Part shown: piece by piece, positions 27,536 through 40,255 of the stretch
Layout of the letters: every line of letters begins with the position of its first letter
Numbering within the stretch: position 1 is the first letter of the stretch
Assembly: GCA_963920705.1 (NCBI GenBank)
Contig: OY987228.1
Span: 16,934,565 to 16,998,564, forward strand
Source: Odiellus spinosus
Lineage: Eukaryota > Arthropoda > Arachnida > Opiliones > Phalangiidae
Reading direction: 5' to 3'
DNA: 64,000 nucleotides
Notes under the pieces: model-generated
What the model saw: the letters and a program-made list of their open reading frames with translations, nothing else
What the model was told of the DNA's origin: nothing
The model's database searches: none
Position numbers and translations under genes: made by a program

Positions 27536-28217
27536 GGGGAACGGCATTTACCCCTTTAGTGAAAACTAAGGATTTGAGAAATATTTCCCATACTTTCGGT
27601 CACCAAATTGCAATGAGCAGATTTTTCTAGTTTTAACTAAATAAAATCTTTCAGCAAACCACCTGCCGACAGTGCTCATTAATTCAGCCAATTCTAATGG
27701 TTTATTGTAACAATTGTTTGCGCAACCTAGTTTAAATGGATTTATTGGTTTCCCCCACCTACGAGTTTTTTTCTTATTTCCCAACATGATTTCATTGATA
27801 AGTTTAATGGACTGAATCTGTCCATTTACAGTGTTGACATTTTCGAAATTTACGAAAAGCTTCATCAGGGAAGTTCTATATTTGCATTCGATAGTTTAAA
27901 CCTTTTTTTCTTCTTTGCCCAAAGCCAAAAAGTATAGATAGGGGTGAGTTTCTCTTCTAGGTAACTTACTTAGTGGCGTGGGTTTCGTTGAAGGGTGGGT
28001 TTGGGGATGAAAATTCTCTCGGGAGAGAGAGTGGTAGAGCCCTAGCCCACGCGGTAGCACCATCGTCCTCGGTAATTGAGGCTCGTATCTGACGTTACGA
28101 TACCGAGGAGAAAACGAAGCTTTATGTCCCGTGGTCTAACGTAGTTTACCTGACGCGAAACCTATCGGGAATTGGTATATATACCTCGACGTTTCTCTTT
28201 ATACGTTACGAGTCCTC

Positions 28218-28254
28218 TCACTCACTCACTCTCTCTCTCTCGCTCGCTCGCTCG
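28218..28254. repeat. Compound microsatellite (TCAC)n-(TC)n-(TCGC)n
   Basis: Three abutting simple repeats related by single-base changes: CTCACTCACT, then CTCTCTCTCT, then CGCTCGCTCG. Confidence 0.9.
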
Positions 28255-30337
28255 ACCAGTCTTTCCACGTTAAAACTTTTCCAGCGACGCGTGCCCCCGT
28301 CAATTGTCAGTTTAGGCTCGGAGCGTCCATTAGCTTTTATCGACACGTACTTAAACGCTTTAAATGACTAGTTTGCCTACTCTTACGTATTCTACCTCTT
28401 GTCTCCTTCGTCAGTATACGAACCTCGTTTCTGACTTAATCTGGACACGAATTGGGGTACTGTCCCATCTCCCCCTCTTCACCCTAGCTTCGATGGTGAC
28501 GATAAAAGGTGGAATATGTTTTCCTCCATAATTAAGACCCGTAAAGTTTATAGTAAAGTTTTGCGAGACGCTTTATACGACGAATGTAAGTGGGGGATAC
28601 GAGGACGAGTGAAGTGGGTGCGATTGGGGAAAAGGTTTTGGTGAAAATTGGTAGAAACCCGAATTATCTATTAACGTACAATACTCTAATTAATGATGGG
28701 CCGTCTCTAATGCGTGTTCGACCCCCTTTTCTCTTATAGTTTGAATCGGTTCGAGCTTTCAACAGTTGGAACGCGCGCCCGGACTTAGGTCTTATCTTAT
28801 AGGAAACGAGTTCGTCTATAGATAATAAGGAATATTAAGCTTCGCGCGAGCTGGAAACTCGTAATGGATTGCGGGTATAGTTCTCTATATCTTATCCGGA
28901 ATTCCCTTGTTAGGTTCGCTTTCCAATTCTATCTCTATAAATAGAAACAGATGGGAATGCTTGGATGGAAGGTAGTCGATCTTAATCTGATGAAAAGTCC
29001 AAGCAATGGCGTAGAATTAAGGGATATATCTTAGTCACTTTATATACGTTATTGCAGCATGCTGTATAAGATTAAGTTGCTACATAATGTTAATTAAATT
29101 GGCGTTGCGCTTGTGTGATCAATGAGAATAACAAAAATGGCTAATTTTGTAAGATTTCTTGAAAAGATATGGCTAGATTCGCAAACACTAGTAAGATCAG
29201 GCGAGTGGGACGTCACTCTTGAATTCGTTGTACACTTAGATAGTCCCTACTCTATCTTTACGGTAAACCTTACCAGAGAGCAGCAGTGTTGCGTTTCAAA
29301 AATTCCATTTCATAGTTCAAAGCCTATATTGACGAATTTGCCTATATTTCGACGCGTTTTTGCGCAGGCGCTGTAGGGTATGAGGGATAACTGAAGGTGC
29401 CTCTCTTCTTAGCCTCGAAATGGCTGATATGAATTAAAATTTCCAAATTAAAATGGGAAGAGCAGAGCAACAGAGGTTGTGAAACCTCGTCGAGAAAAAC
29501 AAATTATTCCAAACTTCTCTGGAGCACGGTCTATAATCTACTCTTAAATTTCAAATCATTAATTATTTCCTTCCATTAGTACAATATAACTGTATCTTTA
29601 ATCCTAGATTAGTTTCCCCATTGATTATTTAAAATAAATTCTACCGAATTTGAAGGGAGGCAAAACACGAGTTAGGATCTTTTAAAACTAAAAATGCTCG
29701 CAGTAACGCTGTAGTTTAAGCCTATAATCTGAGTCTTATATCTTGTTGTTCCGAGTAACGTCTTTAAACTTGGCCTATTTGTAATACAATGAATCGGTTT
29801 ACCTCGGACTGAGAAAGAGTATAGGGAAAAACCCCCTTTAGTGAAATTTTCCTGGCCTTGTCTTTTCCAGGCGAGCTTAAGATCCCGGAATAACTTTTAT
29901 TTTTTTCTTCCTTTTTGCCACATTTGAGGTTTTGGGCGCATGCATGAATAAGCGAAGAAATCTTAGCCAGATGTTTTCTTCTTCTTCTCCGCAAGCTGGT
30001 CGCTAGTACCCTGCTAACCCCCCTTTTCCTCTCTCTAGTTTGGGGAAATTCGCGCAACCGGTCCCTCCCTTTTGCAAGAATCTCTTACGTAAAAAGATTG
30101 GTGGTGGATAGATCTTTTTGGCGAAGGAGAGCGCGAAATTGGGTTTGCCTTTGCCAATCGTAATAATTCTCATAAACTTGTATTGCCAAAGTCGACCAAA
30201 AAATAGCGCGGATCTTGTATCGAATTATAATGTATATTATTTCGCGATCTTGGATCAACAAATATTTTCCATTGAAAGATAGTTTCATAGGTAGATGTTT
30301 GATGTTCCCAAGCTGGCGAACAACTATACCGAAAACC

Positions 30338-30351
30338 GTTGCTATGGAAAC
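30338..30351. promoter_or_regulatory. X-box-like motif (RFX site)
   Basis: GTTGCTATGGAAAC fits the RYYNYY-N2-RRNRAC form of RFX binding sites. Sequence match only. Confidence 0.35.
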
Positions 30352-33228
30352 TGACGAGAATGCAGTTAGCGGATGGATCCTTGCCGGTATTCTCGGCGGT
30401 CGGCTTTTAAAGTTTACGACTACCTAAATACAATAACAAACAAAAATATTCTCCTCGCTTCCTCCTTTTAGTTTTAGTATAAACAATCTTACCTTCCCCT
30501 CCGTGGTCCTAAACTTTCGCGGGGAGCGAATGACGAAAATGACTTTTAAACTAAACAGTTTCGAGTCGCCGGGCCTGCGTAGTCTTGTTTTTTCTTTTTC
30601 GGGGTACCAAATTTGGTTCCCCTCTTCTTCTCTTAAGCCCTCTGGTATCCATAGCTGAAGGATAGCCGCGGGTCTATTCGGTGTTTAGATAGGATCTATA
30701 TATATACGTAAACAAAACTCTTTTCATCGTTTTACGTCATAAGTTTTCGTTCGTTTTGTCATGGAAAAGTTTCTTCGATCCTTTCCATCGCGTATCCAAC
30801 AGCCAGTTTGAGATTTATCCGACCGATATTTTTGAAAAATTGCATCGCGCAATCTTTTATATCCATCCGATTCTAGCTCCCTCTGCCTCGTTTTGGTAAA
30901 AAAATATCTATAAATATATATATGTCGGAATGTCTCGGTTAAAAATCCGATCGGGTTTTCGGACCCATCCATTTCGTTTCTCCAATAAATAATAGCGAAG
31001 CGAGTGAGAGAGAGAGAGAAAGAGAAAAGAGAACTCAATGGTTCGAATAATTCCTCGAGAAAATGTTTTTATTCGCCTTCTTTACTTTCGGCTATATTTC
31101 TCCGCATTATCGGTCAAATAATTTCCAAATAAATTTTCTTTCCATGATTTTTTTTTCCAATCGTTATATACTCGCTTTGTTTTTGTTTTCAAAACCTCTT
31201 GATCTATGAAGATATATATCCACTATTAATATCACATCCTTGGAATGGATAATATTTTCAGAGAAATATGTTTATCCATTGTTGAAAGAGGTCATTTCTA
31301 AGACGAAGAGTGTAACTAATATATGTTAGAAAGAAATACAATGGCTATTTTTCTACTTATCTTGAAAATGGGGCTTTACTAGTTTTGAAAATAATGATTG
31401 ACGTCCCAATTTCACGAGGATTTAAACCCAGGTTCTATAGAACTTTTAAAGATTTCTAGAAATGAGAACAAAGAGAATTTACAGGGGATTTTGAAGTTAT
31501 ATTTGTTAAACCTCAATATTTCTTACAAACGTTTGCTTTTGGTTGTCTATTGTTTTTATCTTGCCGAATTCGAAAAAGACTACTTGATATCTATTTTAGA
31601 GTCAAAATAAGTAGGTAGAGATCGTATTTAATTATATTTTTAATCCTTTTAACATTAATTATACCAAATATCGTATTCCAAGGGGAAAAAAGCAATTAGA
31701 TATATATAAGCTTACATTTTATTGCGTGTAATTTCATCACTGATGCATTGCGGGACGGCAATGCTACAAAATAACTCTGCAGTATAATGAAACACCCTGT
31801 ACAATCATCATGATTTATATAACGCGTAGTTTTTGCTAGATTATATTTGACCCTTAAACATACACTAGCAGAATCCCGCGGAGTTGTCTTCTCTCGGCGA
31901 AACTATATGATGCATAAATATATTGTTTCCATATAGTGGTACTTATTTTTACGGTTCAAATAACGTTAGACTGTTGACTTTATGGAGAAAATGCGGTTTT
32001 ATGTTTCCATTTTGAAATTTTCGACTTTCTTTGTTTCTGACCTAGAATGTGTAGTTCAACTACTTAGGATTAATTCTATGGAGTTTCCGAATGACATCCA
32101 GTTATGTTAGTTTCGTTTTAAGAAGAATTTGCAAAATAGAGAAACTGTGGGCGGAGTTATACGCAATATTAAGTCTAGTAAGGAAATAAAGAAGTTTTGT
32201 AAACTTCACCGGGAGTGCATTATAGTATACCTTTAGTTTTTTCCCATCGGTGACTTTTGGAGGGATTTTAGGCTCTATAACCCTTTTCGATAACAGTTTG
32301 CAAATCTATTTTTATCTTCTGTAAGTTTCAACAAGGTGTATTATACCGCCTCAAATATCATCTTGTTTGCAATTTAATCTTGGAAAAAAAAAAAAAAAAG
32401 TGTATATATAACCCTTTTTGAAAAAGTGTCGGAAATGAAAAATGATTCCAAGTACCATTATATGTAGGAAGTGTATCTTTTTAGATGCCAAGTAAGATTT
32501 TTCATATTGTTTTTCAAAACTGTTTGGAAAGAATATTCTTTCAACAGTTTAAAACGCGAAGAAAGAGCAACTAGTAAAATTGCAAAAGTGTATAAGGCTT
32601 TTTTCTGGAAGATGGACCGTAAAAAGGTTTTAAGTCTGATATGAAAAAAAGTTTCACGTCAAAGTTTTTCAATCATAGTATTCTTTTTTCTCATTCAATC
32701 TGGTTCGGTCTATATCATAATACAAGAGCTCAAGCTCTTTCTTTCAAGAAAAAGAAAATTGATTCGCATTTTAGTCCTCGTCCGTCCACTATCTTAGAGA
32801 CAATAGTGAGGAAGGGTGGGAAGATTGTAAGAGTAATGGTTTTCATTGAACGAATCTCTCTCCGTATATACCATTCTCAGTTTTGCTTTAAAACCTGTTA
32901 ACGTACTATAAGCACGAAGTCTAGACGAGTCTAGAATTTTGAAATGTATATATTTTTCTTCTCCCAAAATGATAAGCTTTGTATTAGTTTTATTTTTATT
33001 TTATTTATATACGTCGTAAATATTTTTTCAAACGGAATCTGTATATAATTTCTGTCCTTTTTGTCCAATTTTTTTTATCATTAATTTATTCATTGGGAAC
33101 ATTAATATTCAATATGATATCCAACGCTTACACTCCGTTACTGCATGGTTGTCTTCTTTACTCTAAACAGAACTTTAGAATTAGTTTGAAATTTGAGCAC
33201 GTACCAAAACTAGAAAGCCTCCATCATA

Positions 33229-33270
33229 TCAAAAGCTCATAATGTACGATGTTTCTATGAGCTTTTGATC
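33229..33270. other. Perfect 14-bp stem hairpin
   Basis: ATCAAAAGCTCATA and TATGAGCTTTTGAT pair without mismatch around a 14-nt loop. Pairing does not extend outward. Too short for a typical miRNA precursor. No role assigned. Confidence 0.7.
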
Positions 33271-33396
33271 TTATCTATAAATTTGGTTTTCCTCTTTAAA
33301 TTTTAAGGTTGAATGGAGTGATTTTATCTCCAAAATATGCTTATGAACAAATATGTTGGAAATCAATTTGGTTCTTGGGGTTTATTATCCCTTTAA

Positions 33397-33769
33397 AGAC
33401 AGAATTTAGCCTAACAAGTGATTTTTTTATCGATTCCTTGACGTTTAAAATAGGCCTAATTCGCCAGTAAAAAAAATATATATTAAACTAGAAATGAATT
33501 TGAAAATTAATGGAAAATAGGCTTAGCTGAGCTGAATTAATGGAACTCCTGAATATCTTCGTCAGTGAACAATGTGCAAAGGCCCGTCGCTAAGGCGAGA
33601 TTGGTTCAGGATCTCCGTGAATCCAGCTAAGCCTATTTGCAGAGAAAGTTTTAAATTTATTTGTAGTTTAATGTTTGTTTGTAATTTTTTTATTTCTGGT
33701 GGATAACTCTTATTTAAACGATTAAGGAATCGATAAAAAAAGCACTTGTTGTTTGGTTGCATTCTCCCT
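33397..33769 (+). mobile_element. TTAA-type foldback element, full copy (373 bp)
   Basis: Flanked by TTAA on the left and TTGA on the right. Ends read AGACAGAATTTAGCC and, in reverse complement, AGGGAGAATGCAACC. Both arms then carry TTATCGATTCCTT, a CCAG(T/A)AA word and AAATAGGCTTAGCTG, giving arms of more than 150 bases around a centre near 33580. Length and plan agree with the 48.9 kb copy. TTAA duplications are typical of piggyBac and Kolobok elements; no transposase is present. Confidence 0.8.
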
Positions 33770-35159
33770 TTGAAGCTTTTGTCAATACACTCGTGCATTT
33801 CTGTATAGTAGAAGTATTACGCTCTGCCTTTTGAAGTCCCAAAAGGGTTTGTAGAATAATATCACCTCGCATTTTGTCAGCAAAACTTCTGTTCAAAGGA
33901 ATTAACAAAATTGAAAAAGCTGAGATTGCCAACTTGAACACGAAGTTTTCAGAATATTTAAATTACAACCGTATCTCCGCGTTAAATTTAATTATTTCTG
34001 TTATATGGTAAACTAAAATCGCGAAGAATTTCTTGTATATATTAAAAGAATCTTGCGAAACATTCGAGGTACCAAGCGCCACTTTTAAAACTCTAGTTAA
34101 TTTTGAATAACACGAAAATTCTTTCAAAACGAAGCTCTTAAAAGTAAGTTTTAAGTCGTGAAAAGAATCTTCGAATTTTGTACTCTTCCCCGAGCCGTTC
34201 TAAATTTAGATAGTAGGCTCTTTATTTTTTCTCTGTTTTGAAAGCCTTAGTTTCCAAACTTATTAGGGGGCGAGGGAGGGAGTTCGGTGTTTTGTCTCAT
34301 AGAACAAAGTCCTTTTAGATATATATAGGACGCTAAAAGGTTCGGAGCGGGATTCCTATTGAAAATTCTCTTCTGCTTCTATATACTCGCGTTTTAAGTC
34401 GCGTGGTTCTCTTTGTAAGCGCGGACATCAAGGTGTACCCCCTTATAATAAGCCGCGACACATTTAGTCGTTTCCAAGTAAAGGTCCGACTTTTCTAAAG
34501 AGGGGGGAATGGCTTTTGTGCCTTTTAAAGTTACTATAGAGAGTAGAGAAGCCGTTTCTCGCATCCCCCCTCCTTTGAAGTAATCTCCCCCCCCCCCCCC
34601 CGAAGCGGTATTAAAGTATATGTAGGAGAAGCTCGCGTGCGGGATAAACTAGGGATCTAGAGTCGGAGGAGATTTTTTTCCTCCCTCCTTTTTTGTTACC
34701 CACCCTGTTTGTCAAAAAGAAGGTAGTCTCCGATATGAGTTCTTTTCCTTCTTCCCCCGCTCCTACTCTCTTGGACGATTTTTCCTTCCTGGTGAAAGTA
34801 AAACGCGAAGACCGTACAGGCTGTCGATGTCAAAATGACTATTTATCACTCCCACGAACGGCCTCTATTCTATCCAATTCCATTCTCTTCAAAACTGGCT
34901 TTTAATCCATTGTAAGACGACGGATCGAAACGAGCTATAGAACAGAGCGCGCGAGTAGGAAGGGAAAACATTGGAAAGCTGACGCCAAATCTTTCGAGTT
35001 TAATGATGGAATCAACAAATGTTGATCGCCTTAAGGGCTAAAACTGGGCAAACCTATAACGTTTGGTAGCCGGGGAGATTTCGCAAAATTCAAAAGAGGG
35101 GGAGACGGTGGGGATGTTAATTCATTTCCGGTTTGGCTGACGGTCCTCTTATACGAGGG
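33770..35159. other. Intronic stretch, no recognised gene
   Basis: AT-rich, with GC-richer patches after 34250 and a C15 run at 34587-34601. Nothing recognised. Confidence 0.55.
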
Positions 35160-36350
35160 AATGACGTTGTCCCGATAGCGCTAAAGTATTAGCTTCCCCC
35201 CTCCCCCGTTACTTCCGTTCCGTTCGTCTCCGGGTATTATCTTAGTTGTTTAATCTTGACGCGAGGCAAACTTTATAAATCACCCCTATATATATCGATT
35301 ATCTATCGCGAAACCCTTATTACGTCGCGTTTCCCTAGACTAGTCCATTTTCGGTGAGGTTGACGAGGGACCGTCCGTAAGCGAAATATTCGCGTTATAT
35401 ATATGTATGAACTATATTACAATCAGGCCCCCTGTTTTAAGTTTGACTAAGGGGGACGAACTCGTCACGCGGGCTTTTAAATCGAGAGTCGACCTCCGGT
35501 TCGTAAAAGGGGTGGTGGTAGGGTGTGGGGGGAGAATTGGTGTCAGCTGGCGACTAGCTAATCAAGCTCAGGCCTCTCGCGACTATAACTCTCTTCTCCG
35601 TAACAGGCAGGGTCGAGTGAGCGCGGCGGTCGGCTCTCGCAAGGTGTATACGATATGATTCACTCCGTTCGATTATTTTTATACCCTCGACAACCCCCTG
35701 GTTCTAGAGTTTTTCCGCGCGAAACGTTCGTCGGTTATCCCTCGAGGTTTTGAACTTGAAGCGTTTTTTTCCTCGTGAAAATCTACTGAAATTATAGCCT
35801 ATCGTTTTTTCCTCGCGATTTCTGACGTCGCGAGTTCTCTCTCTCGTAGTCTTCCATTACAAGTTTTCTTCCTCACCTCTTTCTGCCCCTCTCTCGCTCG
35901 GTTGTCGTTCCTCGGAGCGGCGTTAATCCTCGGAATCGCGACCTCCGCATCCTTTCGCCAGAGGTCTCCACTCTCCGGGAGCCTCCGAATGGAAAGGTAC
36001 CAGTTGCCATAGTAACGGTGAAAGATTTGTCGATTCGTTCCTCCGTCGGAAGGGGTCGCTCTTCCTCGGCGTCTGTGAGCTTTTTCGCGTTCGTTCGCGT
36101 CTCGGTTAAAGCGCAGTAAGCCAGCCGCCCCAAACTCTGGAAGAACGAAGAGTCGGAGAGAAAAGTACGGCGCGCGCGCGGAGATTCGCCACCAAGTTTT
36201 TAGCGGAGGACTTTAGGATAGGCCTAAAAGAGTAATTCCCGGTTTTTGTCCCGCCACCCGTAAAACGCGAAGAAAGTCCGACAAAAAAAAATCAACTTTA
36301 TCAACCTAAAAAAAAACTGTCGCCGCTTCGGAAACCCGACAGCTAGGATT
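35160..36350. other. GC-rich, CpG-dense block
   Basis: Visibly richer in G+C and CG dinucleotides than the surrounding intron, with a CGCGCGCGC run near 36170. It contains a canonical X-box at 36003-36016 and TGACGTCG words. It could be an internal promoter or regulatory island. No exon or transcript start can be assigned. Open frames on both strands follow from few stop codons in GC-rich DNA. Confidence 0.5.
36003..36016. promoter_or_regulatory. Canonical X-box (RFX binding site)
   Basis: GTTGCCATAGTAAC is a near-ideal palindromic X-box (GTTGCC-AT-AGTAAC). In animals such sites lie in promoters of ciliary genes and some neuronal genes controlled by RFX factors. It sits in a CpG-dense block, which makes a regulatory role more plausible. 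Confidence 0.5.
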
Positions 36351-39300
36351 GGCGTTGTAAAAGGAAATGGCCGTTGTTATTTCTAACAAACCATGCGTGA
36401 GTAACGAGATCATTTTGATTCTTTAATTCGTTAATAATTCCAAGAATCGTAGACTTTTATCGTAAATATTCCCTCCGGCTCGTATCGAACAGCTTCGTTC
36501 TAAAAATTTTATTACAACAGTTCTTTTTAAATCGCACGTGTTGCTTCATTTTCAAAGATTCCTTCCATCTAAAGTTTTAACGTTTATCGTCTTTACCCTT
36601 ACGTCTTCCTAAAGTCCGTGAATTAATATTATTTAAATGAGAGGTGGGGGGGCAACAATGACGTCGTCGCTTTTCAGACTCGAGATAAGTCATCCGAAGC
36701 GAATGGTCCTGACTCACGCCCACGAAACTAAAAATAAATCGACTTTGCACGCGCGTCGCTAGCTCGCCTTTCATTCCCTTGACTTTTAGAATGAGTGTTA
36801 GAGAAGAACAAAACCCTTTTTAGATCCAACAGTATGTTATGGTTTCGTACAATATCACGCGTTTAAGTTTGAGTGTCATTTTACAACTAGCCCTCTAGAA
36901 AAAATTTAAGTTATATTTATTGCCTCGCGTGTAGGTGAAACACCCTTTTGTCTATTAATACAAAAAATAATATGAACTAATGAATAGATAAAACTCTTAT
37001 TTACACAATGATTATAACACAATGAAAGAGGAAATCGCGTTTGAAATCGTAACGTCGACCCCCCTCCCCACCCACGTTTTTAGGGCCTCGAATAAAAAAA
37101 TGTTAACCGCGTATTTTTACCGTCCCAAGACATTGGCTCGCTAACGATTGGGGGTATAATTTCAGTCAGTAATTTGATTCTAGTTTATCCGAGTATAAAA
37201 GAGGGGATTCTTTTTAAACATTATCTTTTAATGAAGTTTAGCGAGAACGATCTGAACGCGAGAGAGAGGGAGAGAGCGAAATGGAAAAGGTTTTTAAGGG
37301 GAAATTTTTCTAGCGCGCTGTGGTGCCTCGACCCGACCTTTTTTTTAGTTTTTGAAAAATACGATTTTTACAACGTCGAAAACGATTCTCCTCGGATTCC
37401 CTGGACGGCAATTAAGTGGGTGGGTTGGAGTTTTGGAAAAACCATCATTTTTAACAACGAGGAAAGGCTAAGGCGCGTTGTCTATGGGTGCTCCGTAACG
37501 CTCGGAGTTTCTGACACATATACGACGGGGAAAAAATTATTTTTACGCTCTATAAAACTAACCAAGCTTTTCTGGATGAAAAGCGAGAGAAAAATGAGAA
37601 AAATTAGCTCTGTCTTTCTCTGGATGTTTGGTCCGACAATTGTCCTTTTTTTTTCGACCAAGGAGCCTTAGTCGTAATCGGAAGTTGCCTCCTCTTCCGT
37701 TCATCCATTCGTATGAGAAAAGGAAGAGACGGCACATCCTCGTTTTCGCCTCTCTACTAAATATTTCTAGCTCTTTTTATTCTTTTCCTAACGTTTAAAA
37801 TGAAATTATTGTTGTCTCCCGATTAAGCACCGAAAGCATTTGTAAAGGGGTATATTAATTTAAAAATTAATCATCCGAAATCTTTGTAGTTACGGAAAAA
37901 CTGATTTTTACTTAAGGAGCTTACACGAACCAGTCGTTAACAGACTTTAAGATTCAAATTGGCCGCGGTTTTAAATGTACACGCTGCCTGAACGAAATCC
38001 CTTAACTCTAAAAGCTTGGGCCACGGATTTAATTAGAACTTAACTTTGGCCGCAAAAACCAGTCGTAACTACCTTGGCTCCACGAACTATCTTGTTTAAA
38101 ACATTACCAGAGCATATACGTATACAAAATATGATTTCAAATCAAAACTTTATTATAGAAAATATAATTAGAGCAAAACTAGGACAGAAAACATAAATTC
38201 AGAGCAAAACTTCGATAGAAACAATTTCAGGACCGACATGAGTAACGGTAACAAATTATAATGCGAATTTTTCCCACATGATCATACAAATTAAGCCCCA
38301 GAATTGGCTATTAGCCAAAATAAATAACAGCACAAAGACTAAGATTAAACTGGCCGCCTCTGCCCGCAGAAATTAATGATATCCATAAATTAAAAATACA
38401 TTTCAATGAGACAATCTTTCCCAGGGAATATCTCGAGTCTGAAGACTCACGGCCTTGCATACGTAGAGCGAGGAAAAACTATCTCCCTTCTCTCCGTGCT
38501 CGCACACACGAACTTTTTAGAAGCGATTCCTCCAATGAATATCAAGGGTGATTGAATGAATGTATTTAAAGAACACTCTTCACAGAGACCCTCTTCTAGT
38601 ATTTTTCTTTTATTTATTCTCTTGTCATTATGCATTAAAACCAAAGATTTATAGTTATTTTTTAACTTTAAACAAATAAAAGCAGACCTTCATTAAACAT
38701 TTCAAACGCGTTTATCAAATTCACTCTGCTATTTACTACCTATTTCAACATAAATATTCCTCGGATGAAATATTAATATACAATTGTTATCTGTGTAGCT
38801 GGGATAATTTGCATCTGTTAGCTAAATGATAATATATAAAATATAATATAAAAGGCGACACTGTTGTCATCCATGAATAGTTCACTTCACGTGAACAGCC
38901 GTCCACCACGAGTCGTTATTAAAGGAAACGGAGGATTGTGGTGATATATCGTGTACTTAAAACCATACATGTCTCTCCGTTCCAATCATGGGGTAACTCT
39001 TAGTCAAATCAGACTCAATATTCACAACCTACAAAAATATATTCCCACCAATCTCTCTGAGAATACACATTAGGTTACTGTGGTAAAAAAGTCTTGGCAC
39101 TCTCTGAAAATTCAAAATGATTCAGCCCATACTCCAGATTAAGAATTAGAAGTATATTATTTGCAAAAAAAAAAATTACTTTTATCCCTATGATGTGTAT
39201 CAATACGGCTTACTTTACGCCTTGTGGCAAACTTTTTTTGAACAAATGTATTTATATTCGTCGGAAAGTTTGGCCTTTAAAAATTCGCAGATTTTTTTAT

Positions 39301-39824
39301 TCCCCTGGACAGAATCGTTAATTTTAACGTTTGATCCCGGAGAACTTGGGAATGAGTCAAGCCCTATTCACACGTATAATCCAACCATATAAAAATTGAT
39401 GATTAGAGACCAAATTTTAGAATAAGGTTCCAAGGTAGTTATAATTATAATTTGAAACTCTTAATAAACTCGTGGTGGTTACGGTGTAAATTTTTTTATC
39501 CAAAAAAAATTCATCCACACGCTTAAAAGCAGTAGCTCTCAAAGGTCCATGCTTGACCCTTTTTGGTTTAGTTCCTGTTATTGCCCGAACAAAAGCCAGT
39601 CGAGCTTGCTAACTGGAATAGTGTTTTATTAGACATCCATCAATTTTAATTATCCCTTGATCCAGAAAATTCGGACTGGCTTCTGTATACTATCTAGATC
39701 GCGTACTTTGTAGGAAAATCAATTTGCCAAAAGAACTAGATTATACTGCACATGGCGTTTCATTTTTTTCCTGAGACTATAGGCTTGAAGTTTCTCGCCA
39801 ATAATTTACGATTTTATTGTACTA
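36351..39824. other. Intronic stretch, no recognised gene
   Basis: The longest non-repetitive open frame of the window lies at 37174-37671 but resembles no family and can be explained by chance. A TTCACGTGAA palindrome lies near 38887. Otherwise AT-rich with no recognised feature. Confidence 0.55.
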
Positions 39825-40255
39825 TTTTTTATATTTATTTTATATTTTTTATATTTATTTTATATTTTTTATATTTATTTTATATTTTTTATATTTATTT
39901 TATATTTTTTATATTTATTTTATATTTTTTATATTTATTTTATATTTTTTATATTTATTTTATATTTTTTAAATTTATTTTATATTTTTTATATTTATTT
40001 TATATTTTTTATATTTATTTTATATTTTTTATATTTATTTTATATTTTTTATATTTATTTTATATTTTTTATATTTATTTTATATTTTTTATATTTATTT
40101 TATATTTTTTATATTTTATATTTTTTATATTTTTATTTTTTATATTTATTTTATATTTTTTATATTTATTTTATATTTTTTTATATTTATTTTATATTTT
40201 TTTATATTTATTTTATATTTTATATTTATTTTACATTTTTTTATTTCTTATTTTA
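39825..40255. repeat. 20-bp AT minisatellite
   Basis: The unit TATATTTTTTATATTTATTT repeats in exact 20-base phase from about 39829 to 40110 with a single visible substitution near 39971. It then decays into shorter or longer variants until about 40255. Because 20 is not a multiple of three the frame cycles, yet no stop arises on +, giving a long Phe/Ile/Tyr/Leu open frame that is not a gene. Confidence 0.95.

Larger units (their letters stand above)
27536..33228. other. Intronic stretch, no recognised gene
   Basis: 28.0-28.95 kb is GC-richer and CpG-dense, with a compound microsatellite. 30.2-30.4 kb holds an X-box-like motif. Around 31785-31801 TGAAACACCCTGTA resembles one end of mariner-type elements but has no convincing partner. 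No coding match. Confidence 0.55.

Noticed and set aside
31479-31801. Possible mariner-type element ending in ACACCCTGTA
   Set aside because: The candidate left end TACAGGGGATTTTG matches only weakly and no internal symmetry was seen.
35407-36133. Open frames on both strands in the CpG-dense block
   Set aside because: Stop codons are rare in GC-rich DNA; the two strands are about equally open and neither peptide is recognisable.
37174-37671. 165-codon open frame on +, the longest outside repeats
   Set aside because: The peptide resembles no family I know, there is no convincing promoter or splice context, and an open frame of this length is expected about once by chance in 64 kb over six frames at this composition.
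38062-39445. Inverted TAACTACCTTGG pair about 1.4 kb apart
   Set aside because: Similarity stops after 12 bases on both sides, so chance is enough.
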